Part shown: piece after piece, positions 43,448 to 56,894 of the stretch
Numbering within the stretch: the first letter of the stretch is position 1
How the letters are laid out: the number at the start of each line of letters is the position of its first letter
Position numbers and translations under genes: made by a program
Origin: VAZQ01 sp963841705
GTDB taxonomy: Bacteria > Pseudomonadota > Alphaproteobacteria > Rhizobiales > Xanthobacteraceae
Direction: 5' to 3'
Assembly (NCBI GenBank): GCA_963841705.1
Contig: CAWJDY010000011.1
Coordinates: 1-64,000, forward strand
Length of the DNA stretch: 64,000 nucleotides
Notes under the pieces: generated by a model
What the model was told of the DNA's origin: nothing
Database searches by the model: none
Seen by the model: the letters and a program-made list of their open reading frames with translations, nothing else

Positions 43448-44413
43448 TCAAGCCTCTGCTGCATAAGGTCGCGGCAACTCATCGCGCGGAAGCTCGGGGT
43501 GAGGGCGGCCGAAGTCGGGCGCAGGGGAATCCTGGCCGATCTCGAGAATCCCGCGGCGAATGGCGCGCGTTCGGCTGAACTGCTTGAACAGCGTATCGCC
43601 GTCGCCTCGCCGGATGGCACGGGTGAGAGCCGCCAGATCCTCCTGAAAGCGCCCGAGCATTTCGAGCACGGCATCCTTGTTGGCGAGAAAGACGTCCCGC
43701 CACATCGTGGGATCGGAAGCCGCGATGCGGGTGAAATCGCGAAACCCCCCTGCGGAGAACTGCAGCACTTCCGAGCGAGTGACCTCGCTGAGCTCATCCG
43801 CGGTGCCGACGATCGTATAAGCGATGAGGTGAGGCAGGTGGCTCGTGATCCCGAGCACGAGATCGTGGTGCTCTGCCGACATCTTCTCGACATTGGCTCC
43901 GAGCCTTCGCCAGAATGTTGCAAGCCGCTCCACGGCGTCTGGGGCAGCGTCCTCGGGCGGCGTGAGGATGCACCAGCGGTTGACGAAAAGCTCGGCGAAA
44001 CCCGCGTCAGGCCCGGAATGCTCCGTCCCGGCAACGGGATGAGCAGGCACGAAATGCACGCCCGCGGGAATGTGAGGGAGCATGTCGCGGAGAACGGCGC
44101 CCTTGACCGAGCCGACATCGGACACGATGGCACCTCGCGCCAGATGCGAGCTGATCTCTTCTGCTGCAGCGCCACAGGCACCCACGGGAATACAGAGGAT
44201 GACGAGATCAGCGCCTTCCACCGCAACGGCATTGCTCTCGACGATCTGATCGGCGAGGCCCAGCTCCGCAACCCGCCGGCGGGTTGCCGCGGAACGTGCA
44301 GTAGCAACGATCGACTTGACAGGGCCCTGCTTGCGCGCAGCGCGCGCGATGGATGAGCCGATGAGGCCCATGCCGATCAGCGCCAAACGGTTGAAAATGG
44401 CCGTGCCACTCAT
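43448..44413 (-). CDS. Prephenate/arogenate dehydrogenase
   Basis: A 321-residue TyrA-family enzyme, forming the tyrosine precursor by oxidative decarboxylation. NRLALIGMGLIGSSIARAARK is the NAD loop; VSDVGSVKGAVL and HFVPAHPVAGTEHSGPDAGF (catalytic His) are family signatures, as is LGITSHLPHLIAYTIVG. No ACT domain follows. The gene overlaps the hisC stop by 4 bases (ATGA), so the two are coupled, as in many Rhizobiales. Confidence 0.9.
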   Translation of the reverse strand: MSGTAIFNRLALIGMGLIGSSIARAARKQGPVKSIVATARSAATRRRVAELGLADQIVESNAVAVEGADLVILCIPVGACGAAAEEISSHLARGAIVSDVGSVKGAVLRDMLPHIPAGVHFVPAHPVAGTEHSGPDAGFAELFVNRWCILTPPEDAAPDAVERLATFWRRLGANVEKMSAEHHDLVLGITSHLPHLIAYTIVGTADELSEVTRSEVLQFSAGGFRDFTRIAASDPTMWRDVFLANKDAVLEMLGRFQEDLAALTRAIRRGDGDTLFKQFSRTRAIRRGILEIGQDSPAPDFGRPHPELPRDELPRPYAAEA

Positions 44414-45513
44414 CGCCGGCCCATGAACTCGCCAAGCGCCGACACGCCCAGACGGTTTGCTTCCTCGGTTCCGACGCTCATCCGTAATGCATTGGGGAGC
44501 TTGTATGTCGCAACACGTCTCAGGATGAGACCGCGCTTGGTCAGAAACGCATCGGCATCGGCGGCGGATGAGCCCGCACGATCGGGGAAATGGATGAGCA
44601 CGAAATTGGCCACGCTCGGCGTCACCTCAAGCCCGAGCTTAGGAATTTCATCGAGCAGCCACGCGAGCCAGCGCTCGTTGTGTCTGCGCGACGTCTCGAC
44701 GTGCGCGGTATCTTTGATTGCGGCAATACCGGCCGCCATGGCGGGTCCATTGACGTTGAAGGGACCGCGTATCCGGTTGACGGCGTCCACGACATGCGCG
44801 GGGCCGTACAGCCAACCGAGGCGCAGGGCCGCGAGCCCGTGAATCTTGGAGAAGGTGCGGCACATGACGACGTTCTCCGAGGTTGCGACGAGCTCGATGC
44901 CGGCTTCATAGTCGTTGCGCCGAACGTACTCGGCGTAGGCACCGTCGAGCACAAGCAGCACATAGGGAGGCAGCCTACGGTGCAGCCGCTTTATTCCGTC
45001 GAACGGCACGTACGTGCCGGTTGGATTGTTCGGATTGGCAAGAAATACGATCCTGGTGTGCTCGCTTACGAGCGAGAGGATTGCATCGACATCGGCGGTA
45101 TAGTTGGTCTCGGGCGCCGCGACAGGCGTTGCGCCCGAGCCGCGCGTGGCAATGGGGTAGACCAGAAAACCGTGCGTGGTGTGGATGGCCTCGTCACCGT
45201 CCCGCAGGTAGGCGTCGGCGATCAGATTCAAGAGATCATCGGATCCGGCGCCGCAGACGATGCGGTCGGGGTCAAGCCCAAAGGCGCGACCTATGGCTTC
45301 TCTCAACGCGGTGGAGGCTCCGTCGGGATAATCCTGCAAATGGTCCGCCATTTCGCGGTAGGCTGCGATGGCGTGCGGGCTGGGACCCAGCGGTGTTTCG
45401 TTCGACGAGAGCTTAAACACCTTCGCAATCCCCGGCGCCGAGCTCTTGCCAGGCACATAGGGATCGATCGCGAGCACGCCTGGGCGCGGCTGCGGACGTT
45501 GTAGGGGCGACAT
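44410..45513 (-). CDS. hisC: Histidinol-phosphate aminotransferase (may also act on aromatic amino acids)
   Basis: A 367-residue class I/II PLP transferase: KLSSNETPLGPSPHAIAAY, GAGSDDLLNLIADAYLRDGD, VFLANPNNPTGTYV, and the PLP Lys in CRTFSKIHGLAALRLGWLYG. The position between chorismate mutase and prephenate dehydrogenase suggests a dual role in tyrosine and phenylalanine transamination as well as histidine. I start at ATG 45513, where the first family residues occur; it is one base beyond the stop of the chorismate mutase gene. Confidence 0.9.
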   Translation of the reverse strand: MSPLQRPQPRPGVLAIDPYVPGKSSAPGIAKVFKLSSNETPLGPSPHAIAAYREMADHLQDYPDGASTALREAIGRAFGLDPDRIVCGAGSDDLLNLIADAYLRDGDEAIHTTHGFLVYPIATRGSGATPVAAPETNYTADVDAILSLVSEHTRIVFLANPNNPTGTYVPFDGIKRLHRRLPPYVLLVLDGAYAEYVRRNDYEAGIELVATSENVVMCRTFSKIHGLAALRLGWLYGPAHVVDAVNRIRGPFNVNGPAMAAGIAAIKDTAHVETSRRHNERWLAWLLDEIPKLGLEVTPSVANFVLIHFPDRAGSSAADADAFLTKRGLILRRVATYKLPNALRMSVGTEEANRLGVSALGEFMGRR

Positions 45514-45514
45514 T

Positions 45515-46393
45515 TCAGGTTCCGGAAGCTGCGGCCTCGGCCCGAAGGGGGGCATCCGGCAGCTTATAGCGGGTGGCATGACTGCCTACGAGGGTCGAGG
45601 AGCGCACCGATGCGCCCGCTTCCACCAATAGACCAGTCACCATGTCGATGCTGCGGCCCTGCGGCACCGAGACGAGCAGTGCTGCTCCCTCGAAAGCGCC
45701 TTCCGGCACTGCGATCACCTCCGTAAGGATGGCCAACTGCCGCGCGGCGCGCGTCCTCCAACCCGCTACACGCACGCTCCACATTTCTACTTCCTTCACC
45801 ATTGCGTCGGGTGCGGCACGGGACAGCACGAAGACAGGCATGGCAGCAGGATGGTCTCGCCGCTCGACGAACGGCAACCGCGCTATGATCTTGGGCGCCG
45901 ATTCCGGCTCGAGCTCACCCCACCAGGCGCCAGCGGCTGTGACGTCAAAGGCGGGCACAAGTCCAAGGTCTCCCCGCGACGCGGAAACCGCCGCTACCAC
46001 CCTGGCAGCGCCGATATGGGGGACAAAGGGGACGGTAAACCCGAAATGGAAGCGCGCCGAATCGCGCATCATGGCGTCGCCCGCGGAGAGATCGGCATGC
46101 ACCGAGAACGGCGCCTGCACATAGGTGAAGGTGGCGATGATCACGCGCCAAATGCTCTCGGCGGTGTCAAGCGGCAGGATGCCCTTGTGACGCTCCACCA
46201 GGCGACGCATCATCTGCGCTTCGCGCGCAGGCCGGAACGCGGAACCGGTTTCCTGGGTCTGCTTTGTTTTGATCAGCCGGCCGATGATCTCGCCGCGCTG
46301 GATCAGCAGTCTGTGCATCGCCTCGTCGAGGCGATCGATCTCCCGGCGGAGCTCGGCAAGGGATGGAATCTCCGGAAGCGAAGGCGTTGACAT
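45515..46393 (-). CDS. Chorismate mutase with extra C-terminal domain
   Basis: A 292-residue protein with an N-terminal AroQ-type chorismate mutase (about 10-95): LAELRREIDRLDEAMHRLLI, RGEIIGRLIKTKQ, and RPAREAQMMRRLVE. It converts chorismate to prephenate. The remaining ~190 residues (FGFTVPFVPHIGAARVVAAV, RGDLGLVPAFDVTAAGAWWG) are shared with other rhizobial chorismate mutases but are not a recognisable prephenate dehydratase or ACT domain. It is the first gene of a coupled operon with hisC and the dehydrogenase. ATG 46393. Confidence 0.85.
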   Translation of the reverse strand: MSTPSLPEIPSLAELRREIDRLDEAMHRLLIQRGEIIGRLIKTKQTQETGSAFRPAREAQMMRRLVERHKGILPLDTAESIWRVIIATFTYVQAPFSVHADLSAGDAMMRDSARFHFGFTVPFVPHIGAARVVAAVSASRGDLGLVPAFDVTAAGAWWGELEPESAPKIIARLPFVERRDHPAAMPVFVLSRAAPDAMVKEVEMWSVRVAGWRTRAARQLAILTEVIAVPEGAFEGAALLVSVPQGRSIDMVTGLLVEAGASVRSSTLVGSHATRYKLPDAPLRAEAAASGT

Positions 46394-46577
46394 GCAATCC
46401 TCTGCGCTTGCGACCCCGCAAGCGAGGCCTGTAATTGATAGTGCACGGCTGCCGGAAAGCAAAGAAACCGTTGACAGGTGCGCGCGTCCTATTTAAGCCC
46501 GTCCGCGCTCGCGTTTGGCGCGAGCAAATGCCGGTGACCCGTAGTAGCAGGTGAGCTGTCCTGAGAGTTGGGTGGAG
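46394..46577. promoter_or_regulatory. Divergent promoter region with hairpin leader before metX
   Basis: A TTGACA (46471-46476) could be a -35 box for metX. The stem GCTCGCG-TTTGG-CGCGAGC (46507-46525) lies in the leader. Many alphaproteobacterial metX genes have SAM riboswitches here, but the key GCTAAA of SAM-II is absent, so no riboswitch is called. Confidence 0.35.
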
Positions 46578-47777
46578 ATGGCGGAACCCGTTTTAAGCCT
46601 CGAGGTTGACCTGGCGGGCCGCGTGCACGAGGCGGATAATCCCCGCTCGCCTGTCGTCCGCTTCGGGCGGGAGCAACCGTTGCGGCTCGACGCCGGAATC
46701 GATCTTGCCCCGTTTCAGATCGCCTATCAGACCTACGGCGCGCTCAACGCAGAACGCAGCAATGCGGTCCTGATCTGTCACGCGCTCACCGGCGATCAGC
46801 ACGTCGCCAACGTCCACCCCGTCACCCACAAACCGGGATGGTGGGAAACAATGGTGGGCCCCGGCAGACCGATCGACACCGATCGTTATTTTGTCATCTG
46901 CCCGAATGTCCTGGGCGCGTGCATGGGCACGACCGGCCCGGCCTCGACCAACCCGTCCACCGGCATGCAGTGGGGCCTCGACTTTCCCGTGATCACCATC
47001 CGCGACATAGTGCGCGCGCAAGCGATGCTGCTCGATCACCTCGGCATTGAATCGCTGTTCTCGATGGCGGGCGGCTCGATGGGCGGCATGCAGGTGCTGC
47101 AATGGTGCGCGAGCTATCCGCAACGGGTGTTCTCCGCGCTTCCCATTGCGACCTCGACACGCCATTCGGCGCAGAACATCGCCTTCCATGAAGTCGGCCG
47201 ACAGGCCGTAATGGCAGATCCGGATTGGCGACAAGGGCGGTATTTCGCTCATGGTACCAACCCGCACCGCGGACTGGCCGTTGCGCGCATGGGTGCCCAC
47301 ATCACCTACCTTTCTGATATGGCCCTCCACCGCAAGTTCGGACGCCGCTTCCAGAAAGGTGACAACCCAACCTTCTCTTTTGACGCTGACTTCCAGGTCG
47401 AGAGCTATCTGCGCCACCAGGGGAGCAGCTTCGTCGAGCGGTTCGATGCCAATTCCTACCTCTATCTTACCCGTGCGATGGACTATTTCGACCTCGCGGC
47501 AGACTACGGCGGAGTCCTGGCCAAGGCGTTCAAGGATACTCCGACCAGATTTTGCGTGGTCTCGTTCACCTCGGACTGGCTGTTTCCGACCACGGATTCC
47601 CGAGCCATCGTGCACGCGCTGAATGCGGGTGGCGCACGGGTTTCCTTCGCCGAGATTGTGAGCGATAAGGGGCATGATGCATTCCTGCTGGATGAGCCGG
47701 AATTGTTCGCCATCGTGCGTGGCTTTCTGGAGGGGGCGGCGCGTGCACGCGGCCTCACTGCCGTTCGGGGCCGATGA
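46578..47777 (+). CDS. metX: Homoserine O-acetyltransferase
   Basis: A 399-residue alpha/beta-hydrolase enzyme of methionine synthesis. IAYQTYGALNAERSNAVLICHALTGDQH starts the core; GGSMGGMQVLQW carries the nucleophile Ser; SFTSDWLFP the Asp; DKGHDAFLLDEPE the His. The GACMGTTGPASTNP loop fits homoserine acyltransferases. The start at ATG 46578 (MAEPV) follows GGTGGAG closely. metW follows after 90 bases, the usual metXW pair. Confidence 0.92.
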   Translation: MAEPVLSLEVDLAGRVHEADNPRSPVVRFGREQPLRLDAGIDLAPFQIAYQTYGALNAERSNAVLICHALTGDQHVANVHPVTHKPGWWETMVGPGRPIDTDRYFVICPNVLGACMGTTGPASTNPSTGMQWGLDFPVITIRDIVRAQAMLLDHLGIESLFSMAGGSMGGMQVLQWCASYPQRVFSALPIATSTRHSAQNIAFHEVGRQAVMADPDWRQGRYFAHGTNPHRGLAVARMGAHITYLSDMALHRKFGRRFQKGDNPTFSFDADFQVESYLRHQGSSFVERFDANSYLYLTRAMDYFDLAADYGGVLAKAFKDTPTRFCVVSFTSDWLFPTTDSRAIVHALNAGGARVSFAEIVSDKGHDAFLLDEPELFAIVRGFLEGAARARGLTAVRGR

Positions 47778-47867
47778 AGGCGCAATGGATTGTCTCGTGG
47801 CTCTGTCTTTAAACGGCGGGGCTGCACGGCGTCGTTGCGATAGCGGGGGCAAAGGCTTGGCACGCTG

Positions 47868-48530
47868 ATGCTGACACGAGCCCAGCATGATCTCACCATG
47901 GCGGACGCATCGCGCAATCCGGGCGGAGCCCGTGTTGACCTCTTGGTCGTGGCTGAGATGGTCACGCCGGGCGCTAAGGTGCTCGACGTCGGTTGTGGGG
48001 ACGGCGAGCTGCTGCGCTTGCTGGCCGAGACACGCGGCGTGGATGGCCGCGGGATCGAGCTCTCCCGCGAAGGCGTCAACGAGTGCGTCGCCAAAGGTCT
48101 GGCCGTCATTCAAGGGGATGCCGATACGGACCTGTTGGACTATCCCGACGACGCATTCGACTACGTCATTCTTTCACAGACCTTGCAGGCGACCCGGCAT
48201 CCGGGCGTGGTGCTCGAGCACATGCTGCGCATCGGCCGACATGCCGTGGTTTCGTTCCCCAATTTCGGTCATTGGCGCATCCGACTGCAGCTGCTGGTCG
48301 GCGGTCACATGCCCCGCACGGATAACCTGCCTTACGCCTGGTGGGAGTCTCCGAATATCCACTTCTGCACGATCAAGGACTTCCGCGAGCTCTGCGGCGT
48401 TATCGGCGCGAAGCTGGAGAAAGCCGTGGCTCTCGACGCGTGGGGAAGGGCGTTGCGCTTCAATGCCCCCTGGTGGTTCTGGAACTTGCTTGGGGAGCAG
48501 GCGGTGTTCTTGCTGAGCCGCGGTCGTTGA
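47868..48530 (+). CDS. metW: Methionine biosynthesis protein MetW
   Basis: A 220-residue SAM-dependent methyltransferase-like protein: VLDVGCGDGELLRLLAETRG is the SAM-binding loop, then GIELSREGVNECVAKGLAVIQGDADTDL, and YVILSQTLQATRHP with FPNFGHWRIRLQLLVGG typical of MetW. MetW works with MetX in the acetylation of homoserine. The first ~10 residues may not belong; an alternative ATG is at 47898. Confidence 0.9.
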   Translation: MLTRAQHDLTMADASRNPGGARVDLLVVAEMVTPGAKVLDVGCGDGELLRLLAETRGVDGRGIELSREGVNECVAKGLAVIQGDADTDLLDYPDDAFDYVILSQTLQATRHPGVVLEHMLRIGRHAVVSFPNFGHWRIRLQLLVGGHMPRTDNLPYAWWESPNIHFCTIKDFRELCGVIGAKLEKAVALDAWGRALRFNAPWWFWNLLGEQAVFLLSRGR

Positions 48531-48791
48531 ACGCTGCCCTCACGGGGGGCGTTCTGCATGGGTTTCGCGCAAGCATTCGAAGCCGCTCGCTTTTTCGGTA
48601 TGCGCCTTGGCCTTTGAGCGCCCTGGCTCCAAATTTCTGCAAGGCCTCTTTCCGACAAAAGCTGCCATTCCCACATAGCATCGGGGCAGCGTTGCCTTGC
48701 CGTACTGGAGTGCGGATCGGCTGCGCTGTTCGCCCATTGAGGATGTTCTTCTCGCGCCGGATGGGCGAAAGGACAGGCTGAGGGTAGGCGC
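48531..48791. other. Intergenic stretch before clpB
   Basis: About 260 bases with no supportable gene. It should carry the heat-shock promoter for clpB, but I could not find a convincing RpoH -35/-10 pair by eye. Confidence 0.3.
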
Positions 48792-51386
<2,595 letters not shown>

Positions 51387-51390
51387 GCAG

Positions 51391-51455
51391 AAATCAGGTA
51401 TCAGAAATCAGGTATCAGCAGACAATGATGCCTGACAACTGATACCTGCTACCTG
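51391..51455. repeat. Cluster of CAGGTATCAG-type repeats after clpB
   Basis: AATCAGGTATCAG occurs twice in tandem, then GATGCCTGA and CAACTGATACCTG form inverted partners. The same decamer (CAGGTATCAG / CTGATACCTG) occurs in the rRNA spacers at 56094-56160 and 56534-56543. Confidence 0.8.
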
Positions 51456-53470
51456 CCCTGGGCGTATCGCGTGGGTTGCGCCCGCGACAGCATGGCATCG
51501 AGCCGCCCGCGTTCCTGATCGAAGCCCGCGAGCTGGGTGCCTTCGAGCACGCGGCCGCGCGGCAGCTTGACCTTCATCGGATCGACAAAACGGCCGTTCA
51601 CCAGGATCTCGAAGTGCAGATGGGAGCCGGTCGAGAGTCCGCTCGAGCCGACATATCCGATCACCTGACCCTGCCGTATGCGTTTGCCAGCCTCCATGCC
51701 GCGCGCGAACGCCGACATATGGCCGTAGGCGGTCTCCCATCCGTTGGCGTGCCGGATGCGGATGTACCTTCCATATCCGCCCTCTAGGCCGAGCTTTTCA
51801 ATAATCCCATTGCCCGCGGCAAATATTGGTGTCCCGGTCGAAGAGGCCCAATCAACCCCGGTGTGCATCTTCATGAAGCCGAGGAGGGGATGATTGCGAC
51901 CGCCGAATCCCGACGTAATGGATCCGTCAGCGACAGGCTTGCGCACCAGGAACTTTTTCGCGCTTTTGCCGCTGTCATCATAGTAGTCGACGGTGCCGTC
52001 GTCCGCAGTCTGATAACGATAGAACTTCCGCGTCTCGCCACCGGTCGTTAGCGAGGCAAACAGCACCTCGGCCTTGCTGTTTTCGCTGGCATTCTCGTCG
52101 TCGCTGGCAAACAGAACCTCGAAAGAATCGCCCGGCTGGACCTTGCGCTGAAAATCCACATCGTAGGAATAGATGCGAATGAGATCGTCCACCACGGGCC
52201 GTGGGATATGGTTGCGCAGCGCCGTCTCATAGATGCTTTGGTAGAGGCGAACGCCCTTGCCGTCTTCCTCATCGTCATCGCTGCCTGAGGAGCTGATGCT
52301 GTTGGCGCTGCGCACATCGACGGCAACGTATTTGCCCATGTCGGACCATGCGACCATGGCCTCGATGCTGGTATCCGTCGCAATAATGATCCGCACCGGC
52401 CGCAGCCGTATCCCGTCAGCAGCTGGGGCAAGGAGAACCCTGAGCTTGTAGCCGTCTTTCGGGCTGCTGTCTCTGCCGCGGCCACCGAAAGCAGCGGTGA
52501 TTGCCTTGAGCTCGTCGGCGCTCGCCCCCATGTCGCGCAGGAAGGCGGAAACCGAGTCCCCTTTCTTGAGCACGATGGAGCGTTCATTCCAGGCATTCCC
52601 GCCGGTCACCTGCTCGGTTGTTTTCGGCAGGAGGGTGACGTTTTCCGGCACGATGCGAGGCTCGAAGCCGGCATAGGGATCGCTGTTGCGCTCGGGGGCA
52701 TAGGCCGTGAGCGGGATTCCATCGGTGACCACGGGTCGGTTCTGAGACGAGCCGCCGTCCCAGTTCGCTGCCTCGCGCACCCGGGCGAGGACGTCGTCGA
52801 GCGGCAGCACCGCCGCGAGCTTCGCACGCGGCAGAATCGTGGTCAGGTCGCGGGTGACAAACGACACTTCGGCGTCAGGCTCGGCCCCGGCGGCTTCCTC
52901 CGCATTGCCGCTGAGGCCTGCCGATTGTGCGAGCAGCTTTTGCGGGTTGAACGGCGGGATATTGGCAGAAAGCTCCGAGACTGACAGCGATAGGTTTCCC
53001 GCTACACGGATGAATGGGCGAACGCGCACAATCTCGCGGTTTCCGCTTCCGCGGGTCGTTGTCGAAACTCTTATGACCTGGCGGGCGGCATTGGCTTCCC
53101 CTGGCGGCGGCAGGCGATCATTCTTGCGCGCCGCGTTTGTGACCCGTTCGGAGATGCTATTCGCCACCGTGCGCAATGCAGCCTCCACGCGCTCTGGCAC
53201 CGTCGCAAAGCTGCTCTCGCCGTCGAGCGCCGCGAAAACGGCGCCGCCCATCAGGGCCGCGCCGCAAAGTGCCGCCAGGATGGTAGCGCTGAACCACTGC
53301 ACCGATACTCTGCGACGATCGACGAGGGCATGGTTCTCGCCATCGACCGAAAGCGGTGGCTCGTTGCCGAGGTCGATGTGCTCGGCTTCGAAGCTCGAAC
53401 GAACCACCCCCCGTCGTTTGCCCTGATCCAAGCCCGACGCCCCCTGCCGTCCGCGCGAGCGGTCCCACAC
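51449..53470 (-). CDS. M23 family peptidoglycan endopeptidase, membrane anchored
   Basis: A ~670-residue protein: a cytoplasmic head, one membrane helix (QWFSATILAALCGAALMGGAV), a long periplasmic middle with a LysM-like/opacity segment (RSIVLKKGDSVSAFLRDMGA), and a C-terminal peptidase M23 domain. Zn ligands are seen in GFGGRNHPLLGFMKMHTGVD (H...D) and GSHLHFEILVNG (HxH). It cuts peptide crosslinks in the wall. The frame is open to 53629; I use GTG 53470 because similarity to rhizobial relatives begins near WDRSRG, but this start has no strong ribosome site. Confidence 0.82.
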   Translation of the reverse strand: MWDRSRGRQGASGLDQGKRRGVVRSSFEAEHIDLGNEPPLSVDGENHALVDRRRVSVQWFSATILAALCGAALMGGAVFAALDGESSFATVPERVEAALRTVANSISERVTNAARKNDRLPPPGEANAARQVIRVSTTTRGSGNREIVRVRPFIRVAGNLSLSVSELSANIPPFNPQKLLAQSAGLSGNAEEAAGAEPDAEVSFVTRDLTTILPRAKLAAVLPLDDVLARVREAANWDGGSSQNRPVVTDGIPLTAYAPERNSDPYAGFEPRIVPENVTLLPKTTEQVTGGNAWNERSIVLKKGDSVSAFLRDMGASADELKAITAAFGGRGRDSSPKDGYKLRVLLAPAADGIRLRPVRIIIATDTSIEAMVAWSDMGKYVAVDVRSANSISSSGSDDDEEDGKGVRLYQSIYETALRNHIPRPVVDDLIRIYSYDVDFQRKVQPGDSFEVLFASDDENASENSKAEVLFASLTTGGETRKFYRYQTADDGTVDYYDDSGKSAKKFLVRKPVADGSITSGFGGRNHPLLGFMKMHTGVDWASSTGTPIFAAGNGIIEKLGLEGGYGRYIRIRHANGWETAYGHMSAFARGMEAGKRIRQGQVIGYVGSSGLSTGSHLHFEILVNGRFVDPMKVKLPRGRVLEGTQLAGFDQERGRLDAMLSRAQPTRYAQGR

Positions 53471-53798
53471 GATGAAAGGTGCCAAACACGTCTGGAACAC
53501 TGGGATGGACGCCGCGGCGGACGGCGCTTTGGCGCCGACCGACGTACGTTCAACACCCGCATCCCTTCGTCTTCTGGAACTATCGTTGGGTGATGCCCGC
53601 CTGTGCCGACGTCGGCGACAGCGGTGCAAGTTCCCCCCGAAAGTGACACCTCCCAGTCTGGGAACAAGAGGGGCGAGGATTGTGGCCGCAGTGCGGCGCG
53701 GAACTCGTTGAAATCGGCCCTAAGCCACCGAAATTACTTGCGAAGCTGGGTGTGGCATGCCTGCATCTTAGCGTCCATTTTTGGCGCCGCGGCGGGTG

Positions 53799-53830
53799 TT
53801 GACTTTTGCATGGTGCAAACCCTATATACT
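53799..53830 (+). promoter_or_regulatory. rRNA operon promoter with embedded palindrome
   Basis: TTGACT (53799) and TATATA/TATACT (53823-53830) form a -35/-10 pair with 18-20 bases between. In the spacer lies the perfect inverted repeat TTTGCA-TGG-TGCAAA (53805-53819), which may be an operator. It precedes the 16S gene by about 420 bases. Confidence 0.7.
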
Positions 53831-53981
53831 GGTCCATTCGGCTCGCCGCCGCCTCGGCGCGACGGCGTGTCCTCGAAGCATCTCACTGATACTCGGTGAC
53901 CAGGCTTCCGATTTCATCGGAAGTCCGCGGCTTCGGCGGCTCTCCAATCGAGGGAGAGTGGGACTTTCTGCTTGGGTCCCG

Positions 53982-54018
53982 GGCTGTTTGACAGGTGAAT
54001 CGGAAGAAAGAGAAACGT
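53982..54018 (+). promoter_or_regulatory. rRNA leader antitermination region (boxA-like)
   Basis: GGCTGTTTGACAGGTGAATC followed by GGAAGAAAGAGAAACGTGG resembles the conserved leader of rhizobial rRNA operons, where a boxA-like element supports antitermination. The remaining leader up to 54247 has no gene. Confidence 0.5.
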
Positions 54019-54247
54019 GGACGGCGGAGTCACCGCGGACCGCGCTCTCGGTGGGATTGTCTTGCTCGCAAGGTGGTTTCAACGCGGATGCGGTCGGACG
54101 AGACTTCGGCGGTCGACGTTTCAGGTCAACACCCTTGTTGCGTGCGGATGTTAAGCGGGTACGGCGCAAGTCGCCCCTGCGCTCATGCGCGCGCACAGGA
54201 GTGGGACCTCGTCAAACGTTGTGATCAGCCGGGTAAAGTTCTCATCC

Positions 54248-56011
<1,764 letters not shown>

Positions 56012-56088
56012 GGGCTTGTAGCTCAGTTGGTTAGAGCGCGCGCTTGATAAGCGTGAGGTCGGAAGTTCAAGTCTTCCCAGGCCCACCA
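56012..56088 (+). tRNA. tRNA-Ile (GAT)
   Basis: 77 bases, GGGCTTGTAGCTCAGTTGG to the encoded CCA. The anticodon loop CTTGATAAG gives GAT. Standard first spacer tRNA of the operon. Confidence 0.97.
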
Positions 56089-56093
56089 ACCTC

Positions 56094-56160
56094 CAGGTAT
56101 CGGGCATCAGTTCTCAGGCATCGGCAGGGTTGATCCCTGGATGCTGATGCCTGATACCTG
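56094..56160 (+). repeat. Hairpin of CAGGTATCAG-type repeats between the two tRNAs
   Basis: CAGGTATCGGGCATCAG at 56094 pairs, with one mismatch, with CTGATGCCTGATACCTG at 56144-56160. The loop contains CAGGCATCGGCAGGG and GATCCCTGG. The same units follow clpB and precede 23S. Confidence 0.8.
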
Positions 56161-56162
56161 AC

Positions 56163-56238
56163 GGGGCCATAGCTCAGTTGGGAGAGCGCCTGCTTTGCAA
56201 GCAGGAGGTCGTCGGTTCGATCCCGTCTGGCTCCACCA
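56163..56238 (+). tRNA. tRNA-Ala (TGC)
   Basis: 76 bases, GGGGCCATAGCTCAGTTGGG to CTCCACCA with encoded CCA. The anticodon loop CTTTGCAAG gives TGC. Confidence 0.97.
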
Positions 56239-56602
56239 GTCGGGTTTGGCTCGTTCGCGCAAAGTTTCTGTGCAGCCGTTCGGGCGCGATGCCCGCGCGG
56301 GTGCGTTATCTGACATCGTGAAGAGGTAGGATCGCTCCGAGAATTAGCGATCGCGGCGCAAGCCACGATCGCTACGCAAATCTCCGAGCATCGACGTCAT
56401 GGCGTGACCGCAACAAGCTTGCGGAGGACGCAATGGCGGCGCGATGCGCTGCCGGCTGCTTGACCGCACGCCGTCGGAACGATCCGAAGCAAGCTGGTCT
56501 TTCAATATCAGTACCCCTTCGGGGTCAGGGATCAGGTATCAGCACAGCTGATGCCTGAAGACTGAATGACTGATCCCTGGGATGGGTATTGATGATGAGA
56601 GC
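56239..56602 (+). other. tRNA-Ala to 23S spacer
   Basis: About 365 bases without a gene. Near the end, TCAGGGATCAG (56525) and CTGATCCCTGG (56570) form a hairpin that also contains CAGGTATCAG and CTGATGCCTGAAG, which belong to the repeat family of the operon. It is probably part of the 23S 5' processing stem. Confidence 0.6.
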
Positions 56603-56735
56603 GATCAAGTGCCTTAAGGGCATTCGGTGGATGCCTTGGCGCTGAGAGGCGACGAAGGACGTGCTACGCTGCGATAAGCCGCGGGGAGCTGCGAAGAAGC
56701 TTTGATCCGCGGATTTCCGAATGGGGAAACCCACC

Positions 56736-56825
56736 TTTGATGCCAGAGGTCAGAGTTCAGAGATCAGAAGCCGTTAACTCGGCATCTGACATCTGACATC
56801 TGATCTCTGGCATCTGAAAAAGGTA
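56736..56825 (+). other. Intervening sequence in 23S rRNA, helix 9 region
   Basis: After GGGGAAACCCACCTTT the usual short helix 9 is replaced by a ~90-base hairpin. The closing arms are GATGCCAGAG (56739-56748) and CTCTGGCATC (56805-56814); inside are TCAGAGTTCAGAGATCAG and CATCTGACATCTGACATC. Helix 9 insertions removed by RNase III are common in Rhizobiales; here the arms share the repeat family of the rRNA spacers. Confidence 0.85.
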
Positions 56826-56858
56826 TGAGACTTCTGAATCCATAGGAGGTTTCAAGCA

Positions 56859-56894
<36 letters not shown>

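Noticed and set aside
46470..46577. SAM-II riboswitch before metX
   Set aside because: The hairpin and ATTTAA are suggestive, but the conserved GCTAAA pseudoknot strand is absent.
46593..48113. 506-codon open frame antisense to metX and metW
   Set aside because: It spans two well-recognised genes in antisense and shows no domain.
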